From Neurospora crassa OR74A (taxonomy: Eukaryota > Ascomycota > Sordariomycetes > Sordariales > Sordariaceae): a stretch of 64,000 bases of DNA. The notes under the pieces were generated by a model. It was not told the DNA's origin. It was given only the letters and a program-made list of their open reading frames with translations, and made no database searches. Position 1 is the first letter of the stretch, and each line of letters opens with the position of its first letter. Shown here piece by piece: positions 1 to 12,400 of the stretch. The position numbers and the translations under genes are program-made. The stretch is from positions 7,295,917 through 7,359,916 of the forward strand of contig NC_026501.1 in the NCBI RefSeq assembly GCF_000182925.2, given 5' to 3'.

Positions 1-685
1 GCAAAAGGCCATGTATCGGCTGGGCATGCGATGTGGCTTTCACACCGCAACTCTCGAGGCCAATGAGCGTAGAGATGATGGTGTGTAGTTGTAGGAGTAG
101 TTCATGGCATCCAAGTCATGGCCAAAAGTGAAGCTTGATGGTGGTCAGTGTCAAGCGAGTGGACATCCCGCGCTGCTTGGGTTGAAATGGTGCGTAGAGG
201 TATATTCCGACAAGTATTCCCCGCAAGGGATCGACTCTACCCTCGTGTTCATCGTGGTTACCGTGTTGATCGATCTCCTCCGACGAGTAGACTGCTCAAT
301 GAAGAGCAGAGGCGCAGCACATCGATTGGCGTCGGCCATGTGCCTCATTGGAAGCGACGTCGTGATAAGAGTCCGTGGTCCAAGCTCCCTGCAGAGGCTC
401 GCCAGTGCAGTAACTGCCTGTATGGTACTAGGAGAGATCTGAATTCGATACTGAAACCTTCCTTCTCGGTGATCGTGCATTCAGGTTGCAGTGATGGCAG
501 CAAGGTGTGGGATGCAGCCGCACTACGGCATGCGCAAAACCCAGAAGGTCAGGGGATCTTGGTGGTTTCTTTTTTTGTCCAGAGACATTACCATGACCAG
601 GTTTGGAACACCCGCCCGCCGCCTATTGAGCAAGACAATCCATGGGCAGACCGTATCGCCCTGCCGGCTTCGACTCACCAAAAGA

Positions 686-722
<37 letters not shown>

Positions 723-2700
723 TTATCTCTTGGGTGAAACATGCGCCATTTTCAGACTGACTGTTTCGTCACTGTCATTGAACAATCGGTGCCACAGGCG
801 GGTAGACTGCTCCGTTTGTCGAGACTACCATAAGGGCTCGTGAGGGGTACTAGCTTCCACTGTAATTGCGCCCTTGCGCCCCCACCAGCGGCATCAGAGA
901 GGAATGGCCGGGGCGCTCACTGTGCAGAAGCCACGGTATTCCAAGCCTTCGGATCGAATATTGCACTGTCACACCGTGACCTCTTCTTTCACCTACCTAC
1001 GTAGAGGTAGTGTAGTCGACTTATCCGCACTACGTCGGATGCCAGTTCGGGCATTGGCAGGGTCGACAGGGCTCTCCAACCGTTGCAGGTGGCCAGCCAT
1101 TGTGCGACAATCGGTGAAGGACTTGTGGGCATTGTGTATCGCCGTGGTGGAAGACTGAGCAGACCGAGGGCGACGGATGATGATGTGCATTTCAGCATGC
1201 CACCACCTGACGGTCAAAGGTGATGGTAGGCCCTTGCCACAGGTTACCGGTTTTCTTCCATCCTGTCGACGGATTTTGAGCCTTGAGCCTCCTTGCATCA
1301 CCAACGAGCTGGTTGCGTTTTCTCACGAGCCAGATATTGTCCGTGATTCGCTCGCCTTATAATGGAGTGGTAGTTCTGTGAAACCCCAAGTTTATGAGGT
1401 GATCGGCAATGGAGGCGATTTCCAAGACGGCGTACATTGGCCCCAAGTCTCAAACCACTCAGCTGCAGATGCATGGAGCCAAGGAGCCTGTCCACTTACT
1501 ATGTACAAATGGATACCTAGTTTTGGGAGTGGGATTCCAAGGAAAACATTGCTCGGAAATGGCCCGAGTCAAAAGAAAGCGACAACAGCGACAACTGAAA
1601 GGAAGGAAGGACTGAGAAATACAGTGGGTACAAGTTACTTCCACCTGAGACGAGACCGTAGAAGGTCGTAGCAGACCCCGGGCAGGTATGGACACTACAG
1701 CCCAGGAGGCAGTCGCAACCACTGAAGGACTGGAATTCGTTCTCGACACCATCCATGATCATTTTCGCGCGACATCCTCCTTTTTCAATCCTGGTTGTAG
1801 GTATTTCGACCTTGGTCCTTTCTGTGACGGCTACCACCACCATCAATAATATACGGGCTGCACAACACCGTCATGGGCCCCCTCACCACAGCCTCAAGCG
1901 TCATCAAGAACCTCGCGCCTGTCGCCTGTCATTGGACGAGAGTCCGGCAGGCGTCACCTCCCACTCCGTCTGAATGCTGGAAACCGCACATATTTCTTTA
2001 TCCGCCTTCACATGTGTTGCAAGGTAGCCACGGCAGAGACAGACCACGGTGGGCCGGCTAGCGGTTGGCCGTTGTGGACTTGCCCCCCTTCCAAAGACAA
2101 AGGTAGCCGCCGGTGACCGTGTCCGGAGTTTCCAAAGCCCATCTCGAGGATAAGGTAGGTACCTACCAACTGAACCTGTCAGAGCCTGGCTTCCCGTCGC
2201 AAATCGCAGGTGGAATCACGTTTCCGACGTGACACATTACGCTGTTCATTCTACATCTCAACAGTTTCATTGAGGGAACTGAGGTGGTCGCGGCAGAGAC
2301 CCGAGATCACGGTGATTACCTGCCGGTGGACGATGCTGCGCAATGTGGTACTCCCGATCGCTTCCACCCCCGTCGATGGATTCCAGTGCACAGATTCCTG
2401 AGAGCTCACTGCAGATGTACCTAGGATGCTGAGATGCTGATATGGTGCAATGGATGGGGGAAAGAGGTACGTAGTGTAGGCAATTGACGGTGTTCTCTAC
2501 ATGAGTACAGTAAGTACCTTCTCCTGCCAATTTGGGCCGGCTTGCTGACCGGAGTCCGGAGTGCGGTGCAGTGACGACGGAGACCACTCGGAGTCGCCAC
2601 TTTCTGTTCACACAGTAGGTTGGCTTGACTTGATGCTTGGCCAGCCTGTTTGCTCCAAAAGTGCTTTATCTGATCTGCCCCTCCATCCCTTCATCTGCCT
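1..2700. other. Gene-poor left edge, upstream of the MATE gene
   Basis: I see no convincing gene here. The open frames are overlapping on both strands, low in complexity and show no family motif. The longest (148-843, +) runs straight through a 32-base A tract and reads it as poly-lysine, which marks it as spurious. The stretch near 2155-2167 carries the TAGGTAC-type palindromic word seen throughout the intergenic DNA. The part nearest 2700 is probably the promoter of the MATE gene. Confidence 0.5.
688..719. repeat. Poly-A homopolymer tract (32 nt)
   Basis: An uninterrupted run of A in intergenic DNA. Homopolymers of this length are prone to length variation and sequencing error. Confidence 0.95.
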
Positions 2701-2704
2701 GGTG

Positions 2705-2711
2705 TATAAAA
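2705..2711 (+). promoter_or_regulatory. Candidate TATA box for the MATE gene
   Basis: TATAAAA lies about 270 bp upstream of the ATG at 2983, followed by a C/T-rich stretch typical of fungal transcription starts. A second TATA-like word (TATATATA, about 2938-2946) sits only about 40 bp before the ATG, which would leave almost no leader, so the upstream element is the better candidate. Assigned from motif and spacing only. Confidence 0.4.
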
Positions 2712-2982
2712 CCTGCCCCTCGCCATTCCAAGGCCATTGACCTCTTTCCGTCAAGTCATTCTTATTCCGTCGAGTGTTTCCGTCATCTTCACCACTTGCT
2801 GCAGAGGTTAGTTTTACGTCCCGACCATCATGATCCTTTCCCTACCCACCTGTTCTCCACGAACACCCCAAAGAACTGCACATAGGCTTTCTTGCCCACC
2901 GTTCTGAAGCCCTGATGCCATCACGAAGTCTAGGGACTATATATAGCTTACAACTGTTCTTGGGTTTCTAGTACCATTCATC

Positions 2983-5219
2983 ATGGCCTCACCACCTATA
3001 CCCATTCAGTCGTCCGGGCGACGTAGGGGGTCTGCCGCACGTAGGGAGTCTCGGGACTTCCATGACACCATCTTCGACACAGTATCCCTTCTCGGGACCT
3101 CGTACCTGTCCACCGCACCAATCGCCCAAGAGATCCTCGCCAGGGATTTAGCAGAGTTGGAGGATGACGAGCAACATGAACGAGACGAGGAATGCCGCTC
3201 CGATGATGAGGAAGATGTCGAACCGCCTATCGATGTCGGGTCTCTACCCGTTGGTCATCTCGTCTCACGGCCTGGCGGTGTCGCTTATGGCACCCTCAGA
3301 CCCATCATCGCCAGCGAAATGCAAGGTAGTCCGATTGTTTGCGAGACCGACGTTGTCGAATCGCGCGCCGCAGAACGCAGTCTTCTTCGCGATAACCATT
3401 TGCTCCCACCCAAGCATCCTCGGTCACCCGACGATCCTCTATGGAAGAAAATGTACCGCCGTCTGTTTAGCACCAAGGTCCCTGTCTCAGACAAGGCCTT
3501 CGAGGAGACACCGCTCCTTCAGGAGTATCCTTTGCCGCCATCGCCAACCATCAGCGAGGAGATCAATCAGTGGGAACGAGCTGTTGCTCAGAACATGCTC
3601 AAGACAACCTGGCAACGTGAGGCCCAGACAATTACCAAGTACTCGCGATCACTGATCGTGACTTTCCTGCTGCACTACTCGGTCACCGTGACCAGTGTCT
3701 TTACAGTCGGACGAATTGGGCGCTTGGAGCTCGGAGCAGTCAGTCTTGCTACCATGACGGCCAACATCACATGTTACGCTCCAGTTCAGGGGCTTTCGAC
3801 ATGCTTGGATACGCTCTGCGCCCAGGCATTTGGTTCTGGTCACAAGAAGCTGGTTGGACTTCAGCTACAGAGAATGACTTATCTTTTATGGCTTCTGCTC
3901 CTGCCCATCGCAACACTATGGTGGTTCTCGGGTGGTGTCTTGCACCGCATTATCCCCGATCCGGATACCGCAGCACTGGCCGGCATGTATCTTCGAGTCC
4001 TCATTCTTGGAACTCCCGGAGTGGCGGCCTTTGAGAGCGGCAAGCGCTTCGTCCAAGCCCAAGGTCTCTTCCACGCCACCACATTCGTTCTGCTTATTGG
4101 TGCACCACTGAACGTGCTGGCTAACTGGTTTTTCGTTTGGAGGATGGGATGGGGATTCACGGGTGCCGCAAGCGCTGTCGTTTTTACGCAGAATCTTTTG
4201 CCGTTCCTTCTCTTCCTTTATGTCCGCTTCATCCAGGGTATGGAGTGTTGGAACGGACTGAGTCGACATGCGTTCAGTAACTGGGGTAAGTGAACACCCA
4301 GCAGATGTGCGCAGAAGACAACTTGCTGATATCCAAACTAGGTCCTATGATCCGATTGGCTTTGCCTGGCATGATCATGGTTGAAGCTCAATACTTTGCT
4401 TTTGAAGTTCTCACTCTTGCCGCCAGTCAATTCGGCAGTGCCCATCTGGCTGCGCAGAGCGTCCTCGTCACGGTCACATCGACGACGTTCAACATTCCTT
4501 TCCCACTCTCTATTGCTGCGTCTACGCGTGTGGCTAACCTCATTGGCGCCAAACTGAGTGACGCTGCCCGTACCAGTGCCAAAGTGGTATGTTCCGAATT
4601 CTGGAAGCTCAAAATAACGGTTAGGCACGCAAAAACGCTGACTCTCACAATCTGTCTAGGCACTGTGCTGCGGTATTGTTGTTGGTCTGTTCAACATGAC
4701 ACTACTAAGCAGTTTGAGGTTTAAGATTCCGTATCTTTTCACCAAGGATGAAGAAGTGGCTGCTATCGTGTCCAAGGTCCTACCAATCTGCGCAGTGTTG
4801 CAATTGGTCGATGCTCTGGCGGCCATATCCCACGGTCTGCTCAGAGGTATTGGCAGACAAGGAATTGGCGGTTTCACCAATCTCTTCTCGTACTACCTGA
4901 TTGCCCTGCCCATTTCGTTCTCGACTGGATGGGCTCTGGGATGGCAACTGCAAGGACTCTGGTTTGGAGTTGCAATTGGTTTGGCCGTGTAAGTGGTGAC
5001 CCATTTCTCCCCAGTGATTTGCTTATCTTTTAGCGGATGATTTGCAGTGCATTAGGGCCGAAACGCATGCTGACGTTAGGTTTGTGCTTGTCTAGGGTAT
5101 CCACAGTTGAGCTCTGGTATCTCCACCAAGCCGATTGGGAGCACGCGGTCCAAGAAGCCGAAAACCGGCTGAGGTCTGATGAAGCTTGTCATCAAAGTCA
5201 GCGTAGGGAGTCTAAGTAA
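2983..5219 (+). CDS. MATE-family (multidrug and toxin extrusion) efflux transporter
   Basis: Four exons: 2983-4285, 4342-4586, 4660-4988, 5096-5219; 666 aa. Introns start GTAAGT, GTATGT, GTAAGT and each has a CTGAT or CTGAC branch-like site, and phases join cleanly. The first about 215 residues are hydrophilic and acidic (a run rich in D/E near residues 60-85), as in fungal members that carry a long cytosolic N-terminus. The remainder is a polytopic membrane protein, expected to have 12 helices. The segment PGVAAFESGKRFVQAQ is the conserved eukaryotic MATE loop, and the C-terminus (LYLHQADWEHAV-like, spelled WYLHQADWEHAV here) matches the usual end of yeast/fungal MATE proteins. By family it exports small organic molecules in exchange for H+ or Na+, at the plasma or vacuolar membrane; the substrate cannot be told. 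For the last intron an alternative acceptor at 5047 also stays in frame, but it adds residues that break family continuity. Convergent with the MFS gene downstream. Confidence 0.93.
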
Positions 5220-6166
5220 TGCCTTGGCTGCGGCTGAGGCTGGTGAGCATCAAGATGGCGGAAGTAAAAATTACCGAAACGAAACGAAGACGAGAAGAAC
5301 AGAAACAAAGAACGAGGTGTGTGGGTGCGCAAAAGGGAGGTTGCATTGTCCCGGGTTTGATGATTTGCGTACTTTGCATGAACCACATAGCCGCCGTGTG
5401 GCACAGCTTTGAAAGCATGATATTACGGAGTTTGGTTCTCACGGTGTCCAGTCAACATGTATTGCATCTTATGTTAGGTTAGTGTAGACGTTCGAGTTGT
5501 TGTGAGGATGGAGTCATACAGAGATTTGAAAACAAAAGTCGTTATCATTCAAACATACTTACGACCGTCCAAATTGTCTCGGGTAAGTGACTGCGACTCT
5601 GATTTGTGTGTTGTCTCAAAGGATATTCCTTCGCCGCATTTTAGAATGTCTTGGCCACAGAAACTGCTGGACGATGTACAAATACATCGACGTTGAAGTT
5701 CCCGGCTCCTTAAACGGGCGGGACACACCAAATTATCTTGGCCATACGTCATTAAACAGTCCAGTGGGGGTAACTCCTCCTGTTCGCGCCGCGGCCGCGC
5801 GTATACTGCAGTGTACTAATGTGCTTGTCTGGCACGATAATCCTGTACCGCAACGTCGCGCAGTGGTGCAATGTAGAACTCGCTGGTCAGCACAAAGGAG
5901 TTATTTGGAAATGAAAGGGGTCAAGGCCAACGGTCAGCCTAGGACATACGATCCGAAGCCAATGTCGTCGGTGCGGTCTGGTCTCTGACATGACGACGGG
6001 ACGAAGACGGGATGTTCGGATAACGAACGCAAAATCGTAAGAGCTTAGGGCTCTCGCTCGTAAGAGATATTGTGTGTACACTACTACTGGGACTCGTTTA
6101 AAGCTCGCGGTAAAAGGAAATCGCACTTGAGCGACAGAAGGAAGGCTGGCTGGGTCCCTGGGAGGG

Positions 6167-6205
6167 GACTGGTGGGTTTGGCGGGTCTGGTGGGTCTGGT
6201 GGGTT
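6167..6205 (+). repeat. GGTGGGTCT-type tandem repeat, G-rich
   Basis: A 9-base unit is repeated imperfectly about four times, giving four GGG tracts separated by 6-7 bases. This fits a potential G-quadruplex, by pattern only. Confidence 0.7.
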
Positions 6206-7253
6206 AGTTTTCGTGCGAAACGCGGCCGAGGTGGAGGTTAGAGGTACATAATCGATTCGCGAGTTTCCTAATACCTTCTACCTACTACAGGTGGTAGAGC
6301 GAGCTACCTACACAGTGACTACCTTAGGTAGGTAGGTAAGGTAGGTTTTCTTCGGCGCTGCAATGGTGTACCTATCTCCCTGATTTAGGAGCCGGTTGGT
6401 AAGGTAGGTACCTTAAGTACCTTACTTTGGTCCGCTAGAGGTAGCTTAGCAGCCGACATAGGTTGTCGTGCATCCAGTCCGAAGTCGGCGAATTGACTAT
6501 GTAGCCAGACCGAGGGACCCTACTGTGTGAGCAAAACTTGGGAGGCGCTAAGGCGCTTCTAAATAGACTAGTTCGAATCACTTGAACTTGTTTGTCGTGT
6601 AAGGTACCTAAATACAAAGCTTTTGGCATGTTCGTCTTCGAAGGCAGCGAGTGGCGTCTTGTAGTTTTGTTTTCGTGGACATGTTAATGTTGATGTGATT
6701 GTGAGCGGCGGGAACTGCCCAGTTTGGTGGTGCAGGTGGTATGTACTATGTATGTACTAGGTATGCAGTAGGACGGACTGTGGATCCTTTCCCTTCTCGC
6801 TATGTATGTAATATTTCCGGGTACCCCCGAAGGGCCAGTGCCCCCCGGGGAGGGGAGGAAGCTCGAAGGCGCCATAGGGGGATGGACGAGGAACTCCCGT
6901 CGCTTAGGTTGGCACAGTCGTTACCAGTTCACCTACCTACCTACCTAGATTTCTGTTTGCACGCTCGTTGTTGAATCACTGTACAATCTCCTGTTCCGGA
7001 GCGAGCAAGTAAAGAGAATTTAGTATTAGTGTAGATGTGTGCTGTCTTCTATTATTGACTACCAGTGTAGGTACCTCTAAGGTATGAAATGTTGGGGGGG
7101 AATCTCTTAAAACAAAACGAAGAAAAAAAAAAAAAAAGAAAAAAAAAAGGAAATCTACATCAACTTCAGTCCCATGGCTCGTCCGACATCAAGTATCCCA
7201 TAAACAACTGGAACGCATTAACAAAAAACATAAACCCATAAAATCATGCATGC

Positions 7254-7294
7254 TTCTTCTTCTTCTTCTTCTTCTTCGTCTGCTTCTTCTTCAA
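7254..7294 (+). repeat. CTT trinucleotide microsatellite
   Basis: Interrupted (CTT)n tract in the 3' flank of the MFS gene. It may lie in that gene's transcribed 3' region on the minus strand. Confidence 0.85.
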
Positions 7295-7665
7295 CGCCCA
7301 ACAAAGTTTTGACTCCTCGCAATAAACGCCGAAAAACAAGGGGGATATCTGATTATTGATGACGCCGAGGATGTTGATGGTGATGCTTGTGTATGTGTAC
7401 CTCTATGTACCTCTATGATTGTGTGTAGTAAAACAACCCCTGATTTTATTTATAGAGAGGATTTTTTGGCGACTTGATCGTAAAGGAGAAGGGAGATGGA
7501 TTGATCCTCCTTTTTTCTTTGTCGTCTCCTTCACTCTGCGTTTGTATTGCGCAATTGCTACTTCATGTAGCGAAGCGAGTGATCCGGATCAGTCCCTCAT
7601 AAAGACCGATCCATTTGTGGAAAGAACGATTGAACCGTTGCTTAGTACCTAGGTAGACAGACCGC

Positions 7666-9430
7666 TCAAGGGTTGCTAACATAAGACCTCGCCCTCTCCA
7701 ACGCCAACGAATCATGAACAAGCGGCGCATTCGGATCGACAACGTCTTTCTGGTTTTCAAGATCCGAGGTTTGCGAGCCATCCTCGTCATCGCCGCCAAA
7801 AGCGTACTTGGATCTCTGGCGGATGCGAGCACCAAACTTCCAGAAACCAAAGGGGATTAGACAGCACAGCAAACCCAAAAAGGCCAAGAAGGTCGAGGCC
7901 CACTGGTCGCCCATGCGGTGGTACATCTGCTCCGTGAACAAGACGGTGCCGGCACCCCAGAAGGAACGAATAAAGGTCTTGGCGGCAAGCGCCGAGGCAG
8001 CCTGGTGCTGGTACGAGTCGACGAGGTAGTTGTTGGCCGAGTTGTAGAGAAAGATGAAACCAAAACCAATGGGGAAGCCGGCGAGGCAGGGACCGACCCA
8101 GATCAGGCGCGGGTACGAGGTCCAGGCGAAGATGAAGAGGCCGATGGGGATGAACCAGCACGAGACCATCATGGGGATCAGACGAATCTCGGCGGGGGGC
8201 TTGCCGTTGTACTTCTGGACTTGCGTGAGGTAGTGCTTGTTAACCAAGGGGGCGCAAAGGGCAGAGCAGATGACGCCGACGGCGAGCGGGATGAACATGA
8301 GGCCCGTTTGGCCGTGCGAGTAGCCCTTGCCTCCCTCGAAGACGACAGGGTAGGCGACGAAGAACATGTACAGCAGGCCGTAGAGGACCGACATGTAGAG
8401 CGAGATGAGCAGCACGATGAGCTCGCGGAACAAGAGCTGGAAGGGCCGGATCAGGAAGACGCTCATGCGCTCCGAGAAGGGACGCTGGTCCAGATCGCCC
8501 TCGGACACGTATGAATTGTCACCCGTCTGCTTGCGGAGTTTCGCGGCCCGGCGACCGAGGATAGTCGGGGCGTAGGTTTCCTTGACGGTAAAGGAAATGA
8601 GGACCCAGACGACGAAGGCCAGGATGAGCTGGATCCAGTAAAGCCAGCGCCATCCAGCGAGACAGAGCCAACCACCGACGAGAGGACCAACTGAGGATTG
8701 CCAAGTCAGTATTTGCTAGAGATCGGTATTCTAGAACAGTGGATAAAAGGGATCCATAGTACAGAAACTTACTAGCAGGACCAATAAAAGGAGCAGCAGA
8801 GAAGGCAGCCATGGGGACACCACGCTCCTCATTCCTCCACAAATCGGCAAGAGTACCACCGACCAGGGTCATGGGCGCGGAAAAGGCAATACCATCGATC
8901 AAGCGACAGACAATGAGTGTACCGATATTCTTGGAAACGGCGCAAGGAATGATAAAGACGACGGCGAGGAGAAGCGTTGTGGCATAGATGATCTGTCTTC
9001 CATAGACTTCGGAAAGCGGAGCGAAAACCATCGGACCTGTGTCATATCATGTTAGATCTCGGAGGATAACCCAGATGGTTCCATGTTGTCTTCTTCTTCC
9101 CAGATGGAGAAACTTACCAACACCGAAACCAACGACGAAAACGGTAATAGGGAGGAGAGCAGCCTCGTGGCTGATGCCAAACTCGTGAGCTACACTGTCG
9201 ACATCGGCAGTGATGACGGAGGAACAAAAGGCGACGACGAAACAGGTAATGGCGACCACCATGGTACAGTACCACTTGTATCCTTTCGACCAGTTCTTTG
9301 GGTTTCCAGGGTCTCCTTCCGCAAATGTGACGAGCTTGTAGTCCTGTTGTATCTCTCCTCCTTCGGGGATCTTTTCCTTGGGCGGTTGTGGCGCCCCAGC
9401 CGCCGTGGGCGCTGCTTGTGTTGTCGCCAT
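7666..9430 (-). CDS. MFS transporter, DHA1 drug/polyamine:H+ antiporter type
   Basis: Three exons on the minus strand: 9430-9118, 9036-8773, 8690-7666; 533 aa. Introns of 81 and 82 bp both begin GTAAGT and end CAG, and both interrupt codons after the first base. The N-terminus carries GDPGNPKNWSKGYKW, a hallmark of fungal DHA1 proteins. Motif A follows at the first exon junction (GPMVFAPLSEVYGRQ). The antiporter motif C spans the second junction (GPAIGPLVGGW). Twelve membrane segments are expected. A hydrophilic tail rich in D/E and Q closes the protein. Family members expel drugs, toxins or polyamines at the plasma membrane using the proton gradient; the substrate is not deducible. The ATG at 9430 sits in a good context (CCATGGC). 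No secondary-metabolism neighbour suggests a self-resistance role. Confidence 0.94.
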
Positions 9431-12400
9431 GGCGATGTCTCGTGGTGTTGGTGCTACTATAACAAAAGCTTGTTGTTGAATGAAAGAGGGCTAGACTGTA
9501 GTCGACAACGGTCGTGTTGGAGGGGATTATGATATTCGGCTCGGCTCAGGGGTAAATCGATCGATCCGGTTGGTGGTTTACCATGCAACGGGGTGTAAAC
9601 ACTGGAATATCTAAGAGAGACTGAAAGAGAAAATGAATGATGACCCCCACTGGACGGTCAATCTGTGTTGATTATCTGCTATAGAGTAGCGAGGACCACT
9701 TTCGTCCCGGGAAAGGCCCGTCCGTAATATTATATGTTTTCCATCTCCCTAGATACGCTCATCGTCTATCGCGTACCGTCCTCGCCCTTGGTTCGGGCTT
9801 ACTCGGTAATCTGCATGATGTGGAATCTCACTACCACCCTTGCGTAGATCATAAACAAAAGAGCCTCGTGCTCTCGCCGTCGTGGTTATACGGTACGTAC
9901 TGTCTGCTGCGTAGGGGTAGGTGTAGGTACTCCTGTATTGTACCATTACGGACTCGCTTCTTACAGCGAGCATATCTCGCGGTACGTTTTTGACGCCCTA
10001 CGGCGTGACCCAGAACTAACCAATGAAAGTGCCCAATGGGCTGAGATAGGTGCTGTCGCCATTGCGGCGGACAGTCCTTCCTGATGGTTATCGCCATGTT
10101 CCTGGTGGCGACGGTGGGCCCCTTGAAACAAAGACTTTGGGAACGGTCATCCCAATCGAGTCAAAATCGTCATGCAGCCAGCTGCCAGAATCATGAGGAT
10201 TGCCAAGAAGAGATTGCTGGTGTCGAACTCTTGTGCAGGTCATTCCACGTTTGCTGGAACCGGCCGAGTTCGGCCCCAGTTTTACAGGCGGGAAGGGAAG
10301 TGATTGGCCGGAAGGCTCGGCATCGCGAAGTTCTCATAGACGCGACGAACTCGTTCGCCCCTTTGAACCCTCGACCTGTTTTAATACACTACTCCAGTGT
10401 CCCTGCCATGGCCAGAACTGGCGATGAATGCCAATTGTACTTCTCTGATTGATACCCAACTGAATAGAGGAAGTATGTTCTCGGTTGGGATCCGTGATGC
10501 CTTGATCACTCGATTCAGCATCATCGAATTGTCGGAGTTTCGAGCTCATCCTCCTCTCGGTCCACTGTTGATAGGAGAACTTTCCTCTCGAATAGTGGCA
10601 TCCCCGAGGAAGTGGACGCTTGACCGCGAGAGGGAGGATTCTCTGGCCACAACTCAAGGCCCACTAAGTCATTGCTCCCATGATACAGTGAGAGGTGAAA
10701 TCGGTGAAAGAGGTTTCAGGGGAGGTGATGAGGACGGTAAAGCAGCGTTCTATCGCGCCTCTTAGCGGCTGCTTCAGATGTATACAGTTCCATCCGGACT
10801 GCAAACCCGCCAATAGCTTCGGCGTTCGCAACAAATGACTTCGGAGTTGGCCCCTCCATCAACTCCATGTTTGCGCGTCTAGTTTGGCTGGTGCTCGGTG
10901 TCAACCGCTGGGATTATGCCTACACACTCAAAGGCTTGTCGACCTTGTTAACTGTTTCCTTGTCTTTTTATTTTTGTTTTTGCATGGCCGGCATGGTCGG
11001 AACTTGCCTTGCGCCATCTGGCCATGTTAAGAAGCCCCATCCGGGAGACCCTCGACGGAGAGACCACTGGCGAGTTCGGGTGTGCCGCTTTGGCCCGATT
11101 GGAATAAGGCCGCTTTGCCCTGTGACCTCATCCCTGCGGCCCTGTCACCGTTCCGCTTGTCGAATCCGGGCCCGACCCTCCGATCCACTTGACCCGAAGA
11201 GCGACCAAGACACCGGATTGCGGCTCCGGACGACGAATGCTAACGAGGATTTGCAGCGGGAAGCGTTTCGGTAGGAATCCGTACTGTGTCATAGGGCTGT
11301 GTACATGATACCTACAGTACACGACGTCGGATTGGCCTGCTGCTGTGTTATTGATGGCGGCCGCTTGGTAGGTAAAGGAGTGTAGCTCGGTGATACTCTG
11401 CTGTTCAGCGAGATGCTGCTGCTCACTCACGATTTTCATCCATCATTATGCTGTATAGATGGGGAGTAGGAATCCGCTGAGACGCCATCACCAACGGCGA
11501 AACATCTAGTGGGATACATGCAGTTGCAGTGCTTTTTGTTGCAGTCTTTTTTGTTTGATCGAATCTAGCTCGGCGCTTCATTCTGTGAGCCTCTGTGTCA
11601 AGCTGTGATTCTTTTTGGTCGTACAGTCGCAACGGTTCAGTTGATTGAAGACCTTGCCTACGACAATTCCAAATGTGCGCCGTGATCGACAGAGCGAGGT
11701 CACGGACGAGTCATTACGTAAGGCCCCGGTGGGGCAAGCCGGGGTCCTTGCATTTTCCAAAATTTGGAAACAAGAGAAAAAAAAAACTCCGACTTCGCGA
11801 CAGCGAGTGGATCCGAGCTACACAGGATGTAGTGCCGAGCAATTTGCGGTTGCCCAACGGTTCAAAGGTACGTACACCAGTATGGTGTGGCATGTGTTTT
11901 CGCTCACGTGATGCAGCCAATACTTGCACCCTGTCTGACACAGAAGTTCATGATCTTTTCCCAGTGTCCCAGCCGAAACTCGATCTCTTTAAGATGTTCA
12001 CATGGCCACATTTGCGATAGATCACTATCAGATGAAACCAGATTTAACATACTCTCGGAATGTACGCTGAAGACCCAACGACACAACATTCCGATGTTTT
12101 CGATATTCCGTAACACTCGAGCACGGTGGTGAACACCTTCGCAATTGCCCTGCGGCCCTTTTCTCTCGCTTCTCTCCGACGCGACCAAGCGGACCAGCAA
12201 CATCCATCGAGATCATTCAATAAAGTTGTTTTCACGGCCCACTGACATTCCACTTTGACTTCAACACATTGGCTGCTCGTTTCGGATCAGTCTCATTCGA
12301 TCGGCTGGCCGCTGGTTTGTCCTCGACCGACTTTGCGCGAATTCTCGACCCACGCGACTGGATAGACCCTGTCACTTCAACGGTGTCACCTCGTTGGCAG

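Larger units (their letters stand above)
5220..7665. other. Convergent intergenic region between MATE and MFS genes
   Basis: This holds both 3' ends and no supported gene. It contains several clusters of TAGGTAGGTACCT-type words (about 6290-6425, 6932-6951, 7069-7077, 7646-7655), a GGGTCTGGT tandem, A-rich tracts near 7121-7148 and a CTT tract near 7254-7294. Short open frames here share no motif with known proteins and overlap on both strands. Confidence 0.5.

Noticed and set aside
148-843. 231-codon plus-strand frame with a poly-lysine run
   Set aside because: It reads through a 32-base A homopolymer, overlaps frames on the other strand and has no motif; a chance frame.
6555-6600. Possible tRNA T-arm (GTTCGAATC)
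   Set aside because: No pairing T stem, anticodon arm or acceptor stem around it; the same holds for similar words near 49608 and 63845. I also looked for dispersed 5S rRNA words and found none.
7918-8514. 198-codon plus-strand frame, acidic and Gly-rich
   Set aside because: Antisense shadow of the MFS transporter's last exon, caused by its GC-rich third positions.
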